Assembly: GCA_934426255.1 (NCBI GenBank)
Contig: CAKRYD010000012.1
Coordinates: 1-64,000, forward strand
Origin: an uncultured Bacteroidaceae bacterium
Lineage (GTDB): Bacteria > Bacteroidota > Bacteroidia > Bacteroidales > Bacteroidaceae
Direction: 5' to 3'
Length of the DNA: 64,000 nt
The first letter of the stretch is position 1, and every line of letters starts with the position of its first letter. Shown piece after piece: positions 24,397 to 32,947 of the stretch. A program made the position numbers and the translations under genes. Under the pieces are notes generated by a model. It was not told the origin of the DNA, ran no database searches, and worked only from the letters and a program-made list of their open reading frames with translations.

Positions 24397-24470
24397 TGGA
24401 GCATACAGGACTCGAACCTGCCACCTCTTGACTGCCAGTCAAACGCTCTAGCCAGATGAGCTAATGCCCC
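24397..24470 (-). tRNA. tRNA-Ala (anticodon GGC)
   Basis: It folds as a full cloverleaf: 7-bp acceptor GGGGCAT/ATGCTCC with one G-U, D arm GCTC/GAGC, anticodon loop CTGGCAG (GGC), T arm with TTCGAGT. CCA is not encoded. Its 3' end faces the prophage, only 43 bp from the phage terminator, so it is the likely integration target. Confidence 0.93.
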
Positions 24471-24480
24471 ATTTGCAAGG

Positions 24481-24511
24481 CAAAGTTAGGTATTTTTTGC
24501 CAAACGGCCAA
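24481..24511 (-). promoter_or_regulatory. Promoter of tRNA-Ala
   Basis: On the minus strand, TTG (24509-24511) and TAACTTTG (24481-24488) are 20 nt apart, about 10 nt upstream of the tRNA 5' end. The rest of the 225-bp gap to 24695 holds a weak TAAGTTTG box (24625-24632) facing the next gene. Confidence 0.65.
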
Positions 24512-24695
24512 CTTTTTATCCGCTTTTTTGTTCAAAATAATCCACTCATCCCGTTATCGCCCGATAATGAGAAGGATTGCTTCATAAAAACAGATAAAAG
24601 GCCGAACAAGTCAAATAAAAAAGGTAAGTTTGCATTACATAACTGCATATGTCCTTTATTGAGGTATTCCAGTTCATAAGACGTTTGAAAAAAAT

Positions 24696-25505
24696 ATGAG
24701 GATAGTATTGATAGGAGCGGGCAGATTGGCCTTCAATCTGGGTCGGGCATTGCTGCGCAACGGACACGAAGTGGCTTATGTGTTGGGGCGTAGCACGGAA
24801 AATACATCCGCTTTGGCCGGCATGCTGCAATGCCCCTGTTCCATAAACATGGCCGACCTACCCGTTGATGCCGATATGTATATGGTCTGTGTCAACGACG
24901 AGGCTCTGCCAGCTGTCGTAGCTTCGATGCCGCCATTGCAGGCATTGGTGGTTCACACGGCCGGCAGCATGTCGTTGCAGGTGTTTGAAGGAACTTCACT
25001 GTGCAGGTATGGCATATTCTATCCCATGCAGACGTTTTCGAAAGAAGTGGCAGCCGATTTTTCTGACATACCGTGTTTCATCGAAGCGTCAGACGAATCC
25101 GATTTGGACTTGTTGGAAAGCTTCTCACGTACATTGACGCATCGCGTGTTCCGTCTTTCGTCGGAAAAGCGCAGGTATTTGCACCTTGCAGCCGTCTTTG
25201 CCTGCAATTTCAGCAATTATTGCTATGCCGTTGCAGGGCAGTTGCTGGCTGAAAACGCCCTGCCATTCGACGTGATGCTGCCGCTGATTGACCAGACAGC
25301 CCGCAAAGTACATTCTATGGCTCCCGTCGAAGCACAGACAGGGCCGGCCTCGCGCGGCGACAAAATCGTGATGGAAGCTCATGCAGCCTTGCTTGACCGG
25401 CATGGGGAGCTAAAAGAAATATACCGCTTGATGAGCAACGGCATCCAAAGTGCCCTGCAGCAGAAAAGTGCAACGAAAAGAATAATGACAGATGATAAAT
25501 TATGA
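24696..25505 (+). CDS. Rossmann-fold oxidoreductase with DUF2520 domain
   Basis: A 269-residue protein. The N-terminal dinucleotide-binding fold has IGAGRLAFNLGRALLRNGH (GxGxxx near residue 7). The C-terminal half (LHLAAVFACNFSNYCYAVAG, then MAPVEAQTGPASRGD) is the DUF2520 helical domain. The family resembles ketopantoate reductase and F420-dependent oxidoreductases, but its substrate is unknown. It heads an operon with kdsC and maf homologues, an order I associate with Bacteroidales. It overlaps kdsC by 14 nt. Confidence 0.85.
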   Translation: MRIVLIGAGRLAFNLGRALLRNGHEVAYVLGRSTENTSALAGMLQCPCSINMADLPVDADMYMVCVNDEALPAVVASMPPLQALVVHTAGSMSLQVFEGTSLCRYGIFYPMQTFSKEVAADFSDIPCFIEASDESDLDLLESFSRTLTHRVFRLSSEKRRYLHLAAVFACNFSNYCYAVAGQLLAENALPFDVMLPLIDQTARKVHSMAPVEAQTGPASRGDKIVMEAHAALLDRHGELKEIYRLMSNGIQSALQQKSATKRIMTDDKL

Positions 25506-26010
25506 TTTGACGAAGATAAAGGCCGTGATGCTCGATGTCGACGGTGTGTTAAGTCAGGAAACCATAGGCATGGACTCGGAAGGAGTGCCGCGCCGCACGG
25601 CCAACATCAAGGACGGCTATGCCATACAGCTGGCCGTGAAGCTTGGCCTCAAGATTGCCATCATAACCGGAGGCAACTGCGAATCCATACGCAAACGATA
25701 TAGCAGTCTGGGTGTGAGCGACATTTTTCTCGGCAGCAGTGTGAAGATAAATATATACAACCGGCTGCTCGACAAGTATGGCCTGAAGTCGGATGAAGTA
25801 ATCTACATGGGCGACGATATACCTGACTTCGAAGTGATGCAAGCCTGCGGATGCCCCTGTTGCCCAAGCGATGCAGCCGATGAAATAAAGGCCGTGTCCC
25901 GGTATATATCCTCACGTCAGGGTGGATGTGGATGCGTGCGCGAAGTGATAGAGCAGGTACTCAAGGCTCGCGGCCTGTGGAAAATGGATAAAGTGGCTTT
26001 TGGTTGGTAG
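25492..26010 (+). CDS. kdsC: KdsC-type HAD phosphatase (KDO 8-phosphate phosphatase)
   Basis: A 172-residue protein of the short C0-type HAD family. Motif I is MLDVDGVLS (Asp15, Asp17), motif II IITGG, and motif IV GDDIPD. It lacks a cap domain, as in KdsC, where the tetramer closes the active site. The reaction is 3-deoxy-manno-octulosonate 8-phosphate to KDO plus phosphate, in lipid A/LPS core synthesis. A related KDN phosphatase cannot be excluded. It starts inside the 3' end of the DUF2520 gene. Confidence 0.85.
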   Translation: MINYDLTKIKAVMLDVDGVLSQETIGMDSEGVPRRTANIKDGYAIQLAVKLGLKIAIITGGNCESIRKRYSSLGVSDIFLGSSVKINIYNRLLDKYGLKSDEVIYMGDDIPDFEVMQACGCPCCPSDAADEIKAVSRYISSRQGGCGCVREVIEQVLKARGLWKMDKVAFGW

Positions 26011-26022
26011 AACGGATGTAGA

Positions 26023-26634
26023 ATGTTAATGTATAAACCCATGCTGGACAATCTGAAGAACTATGATATAGTATTGATGAGTGGTTCGCCTCGCAGGCGC
26101 GAACTGCTGGCACGCTTGGGACTGACCTTTACTGTGGGCCGCTCCGACATTGACGAAGTTTGCCCTGAGGGTCTTCAATACAGGAATATACCTATGTACT
26201 TGTCGCGCCTTAAAGCCGAACACTGTGTGCCTGCCATGACCGGCAACAATCTGGTGATAGCCGCCGACACCATAGTATGGTGCAGCAACAAAGTGCTGGG
26301 CAAACCCTCGACCGAAGAAGAGGCATGTGCCATGCTGTCCATGCTTTCAGGCCGGCAGCATTCGGTGGTGACCGGGGTAACACTGCGCACTGCCACCTGC
26401 CTGAGAAGCTTTTATGCCGAAACCATAGTGACTTTTGCCGAGCTCACACCCGATGAAATCCACTATTATGTCGATACATTCCGTCCGCTCGACAAGGCCG
26501 GTGCCTATGGCATTCAGGAATGGATAGGGATGATAGGAGTAAAGGAAATCCATGGCAGCTACTACAATGTGATGGGGCTGCCCCTGCACCGCTTATACAA
26601 CGAACTGAAAAAGATAGAACCATTATGTTGCTGA
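26023..26634 (+). CDS. maf: Maf-family nucleotide pyrophosphatase
   Basis: A 203-residue protein with Maf signatures: LMSGSPRRRELLARLGL near the start, AADTIVW in the middle, and GAYGIQEWIGMIGVKEIHGS near the end. These enzymes hydrolyse dTTP/UTP or modified nucleotides and were first linked to septum arrest. Several ATG codons lie close to the start (26023, 26029, 26041); the family usually begins only a few residues before the SGSPRR motif, so 26041 is also plausible. It overlaps the next gene by 10 nt. Confidence 0.88.
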   Translation: MLMYKPMLDNLKNYDIVLMSGSPRRRELLARLGLTFTVGRSDIDEVCPEGLQYRNIPMYLSRLKAEHCVPAMTGNNLVIAADTIVWCSNKVLGKPSTEEEACAMLSMLSGRQHSVVTGVTLRTATCLRSFYAETIVTFAELTPDEIHYYVDTFRPLDKAGAYGIQEWIGMIGVKEIHGSYYNVMGLPLHRLYNELKKIEPLCC

Positions 26635-27236
26635 AATTCTACGATGATCACAACAGTTACGAAGCCTTGCAAAGCGTAGCCGACTTGTTGAACGACGGCG
26701 GCACGTTCATCTTTCCCACAGATGGCCGTTATGCCATAGGTTGCCACGCCTTGAAAATCCATGCAGTCGAGGCAGTCTGCCGTCTGAAAGGCGTGAACCC
26801 CATGAAAAACCGGCTGTCCATCATCTGCTATGACCTGAGCTCCATCAGCGAATTCACACGTATGGACAATGACATCTTCAAGCTCATCAAAAAGAATGTT
26901 CCCGGACCCTTCACCTTTATATTGCCCGGAACCAACAAGCTTCCCAAAATATTCATGGGACGGAAAGAGGTAGGCATACGCATGCCCAACAATCCCATAA
27001 TCATGGATATAACACAGCACCTTGAAGCCCCCGTACTGACAGCATCACTGCCTGTGCCCGATGATGAGGAAGACGAATACTATACCAACCCCGAACTCAT
27101 TGACGAAATGTTTGGCAACATGGTAGACCTCGTCATCGATGGCGGCACAGGCCGCAACATAGAATCAACCATCGTGGATTGCACTCAAAGGCCGCCTGTG
27201 GTGGTAAGGCAGGGTGCAGGACTATTGAATTACTAA
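26625..27236 (+). CDS. YrdC/Sua5/YciO-family protein
   Basis: A 203-residue protein with the YrdC fold pattern: FIFPTDGRYAIGCHAL, then KGVNPMKNRLSIICYD, and VGIRMPNN. Sua5/TsaC members make threonylcarbamoyl-AMP for the t6A tRNA modification. The motif spacing here looks closer to the YciO branch, whose role is less certain. ATG 26625 is used because the longer reading lies entirely inside maf. The C-terminus carries ESTIVDCTQRPPVVVRQGAG, typical of the fold. Confidence 0.82.
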   Translation: MLLKFYDDHNSYEALQSVADLLNDGGTFIFPTDGRYAIGCHALKIHAVEAVCRLKGVNPMKNRLSIICYDLSSISEFTRMDNDIFKLIKKNVPGPFTFILPGTNKLPKIFMGRKEVGIRMPNNPIIMDITQHLEAPVLTASLPVPDDEEDEYYTNPELIDEMFGNMVDLVIDGGTGRNIESTIVDCTQRPPVVVRQGAGLLNY

Positions 27237-27249
27237 ACTAAACAAGCAT

Positions 27250-27738
27250 ATGAAGAAAACCTTTTTAGCATTGATGGCATGCATGGCATGCGTAATGTTT
27301 GACAGCTGCTCGGAAGATAAAGAAGACTACGAATCAAAACTTCCTGTATTTTCCGACATCGTGTTTGACTCTGAAACCATAACTGCCGGCGATTATGTCA
27401 CAGCCACCGCCGTACAGCATAAGCTGGGCAAGCTGCTCGACAACACAACATATTATTGGAAGCTTGACGACCCAACGGCCCATGCAACCCTGCAATACAA
27501 CAACGCAGTGATCTATCCGCATAACTCCACCAATCCTTCCTGCAAGTTCCGTGCCCCCGAATTGCCGGGAACATACACTATAACATTCCAAGGACAGTAT
27601 TCGGTGTCAGGACAAGCAGGCAACAGCTCGTCGATGGGCGAGATTTCAAAAGGAACAGTGAAGTATGAATATACTCCCATCAAGGCATACGTAACGATAA
27701 CAAAGAAATTTAAAGTGGTGAACTCCAACGCCAATTGA
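27250..27738 (+). CDS. Lipoprotein of unknown function
   Basis: A 162-residue protein with a signal peptide and lipobox near FDSCS (lipidated Cys20). An acidic stretch (SEDKEDYE) right after the cysteine fits surface-export signals of Bacteroidetes lipoproteins. The mature part is beta-rich (YYWKLDDPTAHATLQYNNAV, GTYTITFQGQYSVSG), like an immunoglobulin-type fold. It lies between the YrdC-like gene and a DUF3472 protein gene. Its stop overlaps an alternative TTG start of the next frame. Confidence 0.7.
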   Translation: MKKTFLALMACMACVMFDSCSEDKEDYESKLPVFSDIVFDSETITAGDYVTATAVQHKLGKLLDNTTYYWKLDDPTAHATLQYNNAVIYPHNSTNPSCKFRAPELPGTYTITFQGQYSVSGQAGNSSSMGEISKGTVKYEYTPIKAYVTITKKFKVVNSNAN

Positions 27739-27764
27739 AAGATGTTGGGCTGAAGAGCAATAAA

Positions 27765-29099
27765 ATGAACAAAGCCTTTGTCCTGCTAAAGATCATCCTG
27801 TTGTCCTGCGTCTTTGCTCGGACATCGCACACTGCTGCGCAGTTTGTCCCGGGCAAATGGACAATCCCCATGAGGGGCAACAGCTACATCACCCTGCGCA
27901 GTGAAGATGCCATGCGTCAGGATGCCGGCACCCGCAACGCAGCGTTGGCCGTAGTGGGACAGGGCGGCTTGATTTTGAAGAACGACACCCAGAGCATTGC
28001 GTCAGCCTTTGTATATGTCCCTGCAGCATCGCAGCCCAAGATTGCACTCAATGTGGTGGGCAGTGCATGCATGGAAATAACGTGCGACTCGGCACATTTC
28101 GTCAAAGATGTGGCAAACAAAAAAATGGGAATAGTCACATTGGGACATCTCAACATCAGGCAAGCACAGTATGTACGCATAGATTTCAGACTCAAGGATA
28201 CAGGCAAACCCTCCTACGTCATCATACGTGACATTGTTTTGTCCGAGATTCCGGTGAAGCCACTCTTTGTAACTCATAATTTCGATACGAAATATGGATT
28301 GTGCGGCTCCAGTGTAATGCTGAACTATGATACGTCGGTCTGTGGAGAAGCCCGGTGGGCCTATGTTGAACTGACCGTACCACCCGAAGGTGACGTGCGT
28401 GGCGGCAACTATTGCGCATTAGGCTTTGATGGCGGCATGCTGGGTTTCCGCTACAACAAAAACGGCGACAAAGTGGCGGCTCTCTCAGTATGGAATGCCA
28501 TGAAAGACGAAAGTTTCGGTGATGTTCCCCCTGAATACAGGGCAAAAGTGATTGACAAGGGCCCCGGAGTAAAGACCATACAATTCGGCTATCGCAAGGA
28601 AGGCAAGCGTTGCAGCCTTGAATATCCTTGGAAAAGTGGCAGGACATACGCCTTCCTGTTGCACGCAACGAACGAAGACAGCACTACAAGCTACACAGCC
28701 TATGTCTGCGACAAGATGGATGCAAAGTGGAATAAAATAGCCACTATACTGCGTCCTTTCACAGACAATCTCATAACAGGCTTTTGCTCATATCTTGAAA
28801 ACACCCTGCCATGGCAAGGATACTTGATGCGCAAATGTCGTGTAGGAAATGCCATGGTGCGTGGAAAAGACAAGAAATGGCACAGGATATCTGAAGCGCA
28901 ATTCAGCAATGATGATACCGGCCGGAGAGGCATCCGCGTTGATTATGGCGGTGGAGTGGAGAAAGGATGCTTTTATTTGATGACCGGCGGTTACTTTGGT
29001 GATGGTGCCAAGTCGGACAGCCAACTTCGGTTGCCCGCCAAGGACATGACGGCAACCGTCAAGTGGATAAATGAGGAGATAACAAAATTAAACGACTAA
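27765..29099 (+). CDS. Secreted DUF3472-domain protein
   Basis: A 444-residue protein with a signal peptide (MNKAFVLLKIILLSCVFART, cleavage near AAQ). The N-terminal 140 residues form a carbohydrate-binding-like beta domain of the DUF5077 type often fused to DUF3472. The C-terminal part has the DUF3472 pattern (YVELTVPPEGDVRGGNYCAL, GGGVEKGCFYLMTGGYF). Members are thought to act on or bind glycans, but the activity is not established. ATG 27765 is chosen because it begins the signal peptide; the upstream TTG 27735 overlaps the preceding stop. Confidence 0.75.
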   Translation: MNKAFVLLKIILLSCVFARTSHTAAQFVPGKWTIPMRGNSYITLRSEDAMRQDAGTRNAALAVVGQGGLILKNDTQSIASAFVYVPAASQPKIALNVVGSACMEITCDSAHFVKDVANKKMGIVTLGHLNIRQAQYVRIDFRLKDTGKPSYVIIRDIVLSEIPVKPLFVTHNFDTKYGLCGSSVMLNYDTSVCGEARWAYVELTVPPEGDVRGGNYCALGFDGGMLGFRYNKNGDKVAALSVWNAMKDESFGDVPPEYRAKVIDKGPGVKTIQFGYRKEGKRCSLEYPWKSGRTYAFLLHATNEDSTTSYTAYVCDKMDAKWNKIATILRPFTDNLITGFCSYLENTLPWQGYLMRKCRVGNAMVRGKDKKWHRISEAQFSNDDTGRRGIRVDYGGGVEKGCFYLMTGGYFGDGAKSDSQLRLPAKDMTATVKWINEEITKLND

Positions 29100-29103
29100 G
29101 AAT

Positions 29104-30492
29104 ATGACTTTAATCAAAACAATTTCGGGTTTTCGCGGAACCATCGGTGGAAAAACAGGAGATACACTGAATCCGTTGGATATAGTTAAGTTTGTCAGTG
29201 CTTATGCCCTGCAGCGTCGCAAGGCGTGTGGTGCAGGTGCCAATCTGATAGTAGTAGGGCGTGATGCACGCATTTCGGGCGACATGGTGTCGAAGGTAGT
29301 TTGTGGCACCTTGATGGGACTTGGCTACGATGTACTTGATATCGGACTTGCTTCAACGCCAACCACCGAGTTGGCGGTGACCATGGCAAAGGCTTGCGGC
29401 GGCTTGATACTGACTGCCAGCCATAACCCGCGTCAGTGGAATGCCTTGAAGCTGCTGAACGAACATGGAGAGTTCCTGAACAAAGACGAAGCTAACGAAG
29501 TAATCAGACTTGCAGAAGACGAAACCAACTTTAAATATGCCGATGTTGACCATATAGGGAAGTACACGCAAGACTCAACCTATGACCAAAAGCACATCGA
29601 TTTGGTAAAGAGCCTGAAGCTTGTTGATGTAGAGGCCATCAGAAAGGCCGGCTTCCGTGTGGCCATCGATACAGTCAATTCGGTCGGCGGCATCATATTG
29701 CCGAAGTTTCTTGAGCAGATAGGTGTTAAGGATGTGACCGGCCTTTATCTGGAACCTACCGGAGATTTTCAGCACAATCCCGAACCGCTGGAGAAAAACC
29801 TTGGTGACCTGAAAGCCTTGATGAAGCAGGGCGGTTATGACATCGGCTTTGTTGTAGACCCCGATGTAGACAGGTTGGCTCTGTTTTGTGAAAACGGTGA
29901 AATGTATGGTGAGGAATACACGCTGGTGACTGTGGCCGACTATATCCTGCAGCATACCAAGGGAGCCACAGTGTCCAACTTGAGCTCGACGCGTGCACTT
30001 CGCGATGTGACCGAGAAGTATGGATGCAAGTACTATCCCGCTGCTGTGGGTGAGGTCAATGTTGTAACAAAAATGAAGGAAGTGGGTGCTGTTATCGGCG
30101 GTGAAGGCAACGGCGGCGTTATCTACCCCGAAGCTCATTATGGACGCGATGCCTTGGTCGGCATAGCATTGATACTTACTTATCTGGCCAAGAAAGGCTG
30201 TACCACAAGTGAATTGCGTCGTTCTTTGCCCGACTATACTATATCCAAGAACCGTATAGACCTGCAGCCCGGTGTTGACGTCGATGCTCTTTTGGAAAAA
30301 GTAAAAGAGGCACATAAGGGCGAACAAATCACAGATATCGATGGTGTGAAGATAGATTTTCCCGACAAATGGATACATCTGCGCAAGAGCAACACGGAAC
30401 CGATTATCAGAATCTATACCGAGGCGGCAACGAAAGCGGAAGCCGATGCCCTGGCACAAGAGATGATAAAGGAAGTGATGTCGTTGCTCTGA
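29104..30492 (+). CDS. glmM: Phosphohexomutase (phosphoglucosamine/phosphomannomutase family)
   Basis: A 462-residue alpha-D-phosphohexomutase. The catalytic serine loop TASHNP is at 104-109 (Ser106), the metal loop DPDVDR at 252-257, the sugar-specificity loop GEGNGG follows further on, and the phosphate loop RKSNTEPIIRIY lies near the C-terminus. Bacteroidetes enzymes of this branch are usually annotated GlmM, which makes glucosamine 1-phosphate for peptidoglycan and LPS. Phosphomannomutase activity cannot be excluded from sequence. It is the last gene of the operon and is followed by a terminator. Confidence 0.87.
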   Translation: MTLIKTISGFRGTIGGKTGDTLNPLDIVKFVSAYALQRRKACGAGANLIVVGRDARISGDMVSKVVCGTLMGLGYDVLDIGLASTPTTELAVTMAKACGGLILTASHNPRQWNALKLLNEHGEFLNKDEANEVIRLAEDETNFKYADVDHIGKYTQDSTYDQKHIDLVKSLKLVDVEAIRKAGFRVAIDTVNSVGGIILPKFLEQIGVKDVTGLYLEPTGDFQHNPEPLEKNLGDLKALMKQGGYDIGFVVDPDVDRLALFCENGEMYGEEYTLVTVADYILQHTKGATVSNLSSTRALRDVTEKYGCKYYPAAVGEVNVVTKMKEVGAVIGGEGNGGVIYPEAHYGRDALVGIALILTYLAKKGCTTSELRRSLPDYTISKNRIDLQPGVDVDALLEKVKEAHKGEQITDIDGVKIDFPDKWIHLRKSNTEPIIRIYTEAATKAEADALAQEMIKEVMSLL

Positions 30493-30512
30493 GCCGATGT
30501 AATGCACAATTT

Positions 30513-30578
30513 AAAAAGCCCTCTCTGCTGTGGAAGTGATGCCGAAGGTACCTTGAATATATCATCGGGAGGCTTTTT
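30513..30578 (+). terminator. Probable terminator after the phosphohexomutase gene
   Basis: AAAAAGCC (30513-30520) pairs with GGCTTTTT (30571-30578) around a structured loop that holds the palindrome AAGGTACCTT. The T5 tract follows. The loop is longer than usual. The remainder of 30493-30637 is AT-rich, with no gene. Confidence 0.55.
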
Positions 30579-30637
30579 GGAATGATGTGCAATCAATTTT
30601 AAAGAGAAATAATTAAATTAAAAATAAGAGATTTATA

Positions 30638-31606
30638 ATGAGCCCAAAAGCAAAACCATTCATCAAATGGGTTGGTGGAAAAGGACAACTCATTGAACAA
30701 CTGGAAGCAAAACTTCCAGCTGACTTTGATAATTGGGATAACGCGACATACATAGAACCATTTGTTGGCGGTGGTGCTATGTTGTTCTATATGCTGCAAC
30801 AGCATCCAAATATCAAACGTGCTGTAATCAATGATATTAATAGCGACTTAATTACTTGCTACCGAACAGTACGTGACAATGTGGAAGAATTAATACCTGA
30901 ATTGCAGGACATTCAAGCACAATATTACGCTTTGTCTGATATGGATGCCAAGCGGGAAATGTTTATGGCTGTACGCCAACGCTACAATGAGAAGAATCTT
31001 GACCCGATAGAGAATACCACAAAATTCTTTTTCCTTAACCGTACTTGTTTCAATGGCTTGTATCGTGTAAACAAAAAAGGGCTGTTTAATGTTCCGTGTG
31101 GTAAATATCTTCGACCTCAGATTTGTGATGAAGATACGCTTAGAGCTGATAGTGAGTTATTGAAACGTGTTGAAATTTTGGAAGGTGATTTTGAGAATAC
31201 TCTTCATTACGCCCAAAAAAGAACTTTGTTCTATTTCGACCCTCCATACCGTCCGCTTAGTGGTACATCAAGTTTCAATGACTATACAAAGGAATCGTTC
31301 AATGACAATTCACAAGTTAGATTAAAGGAATTTTGCGACAGGATTGTGTCAGAGGGGCATTATTTCATGCTAAGTAACTCAGATTGCAAAGATAAGAATG
31401 AAGAGGATAATTTCTTCGATGTGCTTTATCGTGGCTACTTCATTGACAGAGTTATGGCTTCGCGCAATGTTAATGCAAATGGAACAAAACGAGGTAAAAT
31501 TTCAGAATTGTTGGTTCATTGTTATGTAAACACAAAAGACCATCAATTGAAGTCTAATGAGTCGCAGCCGCAACATATGATTACAAAACAAATGTCTTAT
31601 GCATAA
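30638..31606 (+). CDS. dpnM: Adenine-N6 DNA methyltransferase, DpnM/Dam type (GATC expected)
   Basis: A 322-residue alpha-class methyltransferase. Motif X is FIKWVGGKGQL (8-18), motif I YIEPFVGGGAML (38-49), motif IV DPPY (201-204), in the Dam/DpnM order. Together with the DpnII-like nuclease encoded next, this predicts methylation of GATC. The C-terminal region RNVNANGTKRGKISELLV is typical of the family. It overlaps the nuclease gene by 8 nt. The gene and its three neighbours are more AT-rich than the flanks, which points to horizontal transfer. Confidence 0.9.
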   Translation: MSPKAKPFIKWVGGKGQLIEQLEAKLPADFDNWDNATYIEPFVGGGAMLFYMLQQHPNIKRAVINDINSDLITCYRTVRDNVEELIPELQDIQAQYYALSDMDAKREMFMAVRQRYNEKNLDPIENTTKFFFLNRTCFNGLYRVNKKGLFNVPCGKYLRPQICDEDTLRADSELLKRVEILEGDFENTLHYAQKRTLFYFDPPYRPLSGTSSFNDYTKESFNDNSQVRLKEFCDRIVSEGHYFMLSNSDCKDKNEEDNFFDVLYRGYFIDRVMASRNVNANGTKRGKISELLVHCYVNTKDHQLKSNESQPQHMITKQMSYA

Positions 31607-32426
31607 AGAATTTGATAAGTTCATGTCTCAACTCAAAGGGACTAATCAAACATTGGATTTATTTTGTGACTTTGATAAAATCTCACAGAATGTTGAAGAT
31701 ATAAAGTTGAGCCTATGTATGCTCAATAGTCTCATTGGTGCATCCGATTTGCGTAAGAGTGTCGAATTTATATGGAACAGGGACAAGAATGCCTTTTCGG
31801 CTATGGACATTCTTATTGCTGTGCGTACTCGTGACAAAAAGAAAATTCTTAATTCTGTAGGTAACTGTGTTCCGCTGGAAAGTATGTTTACCTCTGTTGA
31901 TTCCGTTATGACATTTCTAACGAATACAGGGCTTGGTGCCGTTCTTCAAACGCAACAGGTAAAGAATCTTGTAGATTATGTATTTGGCATAGAAACAGGT
32001 TTGGATACAAACGCAAGAAAGAACAGAAGTGGGCACGCTATGGAGAATATGGTCGCTAACATTTTTACCAATGCAGGCATACCATTCAGAAAAGAAGTAT
32101 ATTCGAGAGAATGGGCTGCTATTACAGAAGTATTGGGAGATGACGAAAAGCGTTTTGACTTTGTTGTCGAGACTCCATCAAAGGTTTACCTTATAGAAGT
32201 TAACTTCTATAATAGTGGTGGCGGTTCAAAACTTAATGAAGTGGCACGCTCTTATTCAGACATTGCACCGAAGATAAATTCCGTGGCAGGTTTCGAGTTT
32301 GTTTGGATTACTGATGGTATCGGTTGGAAATCTGCAAAAAATAAATTACAAGAGGCATACGGAATCATTCCAAGCGTGTACAATCTAACATCTGTCAATG
32401 AATTTATTAAAACCATGAGTTTATGA
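31599..32426 (+). CDS. dpnII: DpnII/MboI-type restriction endonuclease
   Basis: A 275-residue protein matching the DpnII family: GHAMENMV near 145-152, KRFDFVVETPSKVYLIEVNF at 184-203. Glu149, Asp187, Glu200 and Asn202 fit a PD-(D/E)xK-like site in which the last lysine is replaced (EVN). DpnII cleaves unmethylated GATC. It overlaps the methyltransferase gene by 8 nt and the following nuclease gene by 4 nt, so the locus is translated as one unit. Confidence 0.9.
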   Translation: MHKEFDKFMSQLKGTNQTLDLFCDFDKISQNVEDIKLSLCMLNSLIGASDLRKSVEFIWNRDKNAFSAMDILIAVRTRDKKKILNSVGNCVPLESMFTSVDSVMTFLTNTGLGAVLQTQQVKNLVDYVFGIETGLDTNARKNRSGHAMENMVANIFTNAGIPFRKEVYSREWAAITEVLGDDEKRFDFVVETPSKVYLIEVNFYNSGGGSKLNEVARSYSDIAPKINSVAGFEFVWITDGIGWKSAKNKLQEAYGIIPSVYNLTSVNEFIKTMSL

Positions 32427-32947
32427 AGAATGGCGGGACAGGTGGTGGCAATACCATAACAGGGTTAATATATGAAGGGAAAGTAGATGTTGCAACATTT
32501 ATTGTTGCGCAAAAGAACTACTCAATTGACGGAACTGAGATCTTGTATAAGGGCAAATGTGTTGCATATATTTTTAAAAAACACGCTTTTTATGAATATT
32601 TAAGAACAAAAGGGGTTGAGTGGAGAAAGCATCTCTCAAGGCAATTACTTCCAGACAATGCCATTTATGTCATTGTGAACAATACAATGTTTATATTGGA
32701 GGTCAAGACTCAACACAAAGCAGGTAGTGTTGATGAAAAATTACAAACTTGTGACTTCAAGAAGAAACAATACCAAAAGTTATTGTTTCAATTAAATATG
32801 GAGGTTGAATATGTCTATATATTGGATGAATGGTTTAGGCAGTCTAAATATAAGGATGTATTAGATTATGTCATAAGTGTTGGATGTCAGTACTATTTTA
32901 ATTATATTCCATTGCAAAAACTGGGGCTTCCTATTCCTGAACAATGA
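32423..32947 (+). CDS. Extra PD-(D/E)xK restriction-type nuclease inside the DpnII locus
   Basis: A 174-residue protein. It has a PD-(D/E)xK core: Pro77-Asp78 in LLPDNAIYV and Glu93-Val94-Lys95 in FILEVKTQ, with an upstream Glu18 in GLIYEGKVD. GNTITG near the N-terminus and GSVDEKLQTCDFKKKQY after the core resemble several small type II enzymes. It overlaps both neighbours by 4 nt. The classic DpnII operon has two methyltransferases and one nuclease, so this gene is additional. Its specificity is not predictable here; the methyltransferase that follows may be its partner instead of, or as well as, DpnII's. Confidence 0.75.
   Translation: MKNGGTGGGNTITGLIYEGKVDVATFIVAQKNYSIDGTEILYKGKCVAYIFKKHAFYEYLRTKGVEWRKHLSRQLLPDNAIYVIVNNTMFILEVKTQHKAGSVDEKLQTCDFKKKQYQKLLFQLNMEVEYVYILDEWFRQSKYKDVLDYVISVGCQYYFNYIPLQKLGLPIPEQ

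Noticed and set aside
29575..30507. 310-codon minus-strand ORF
   Set aside because: Antisense shadow of the phosphohexomutase gene.
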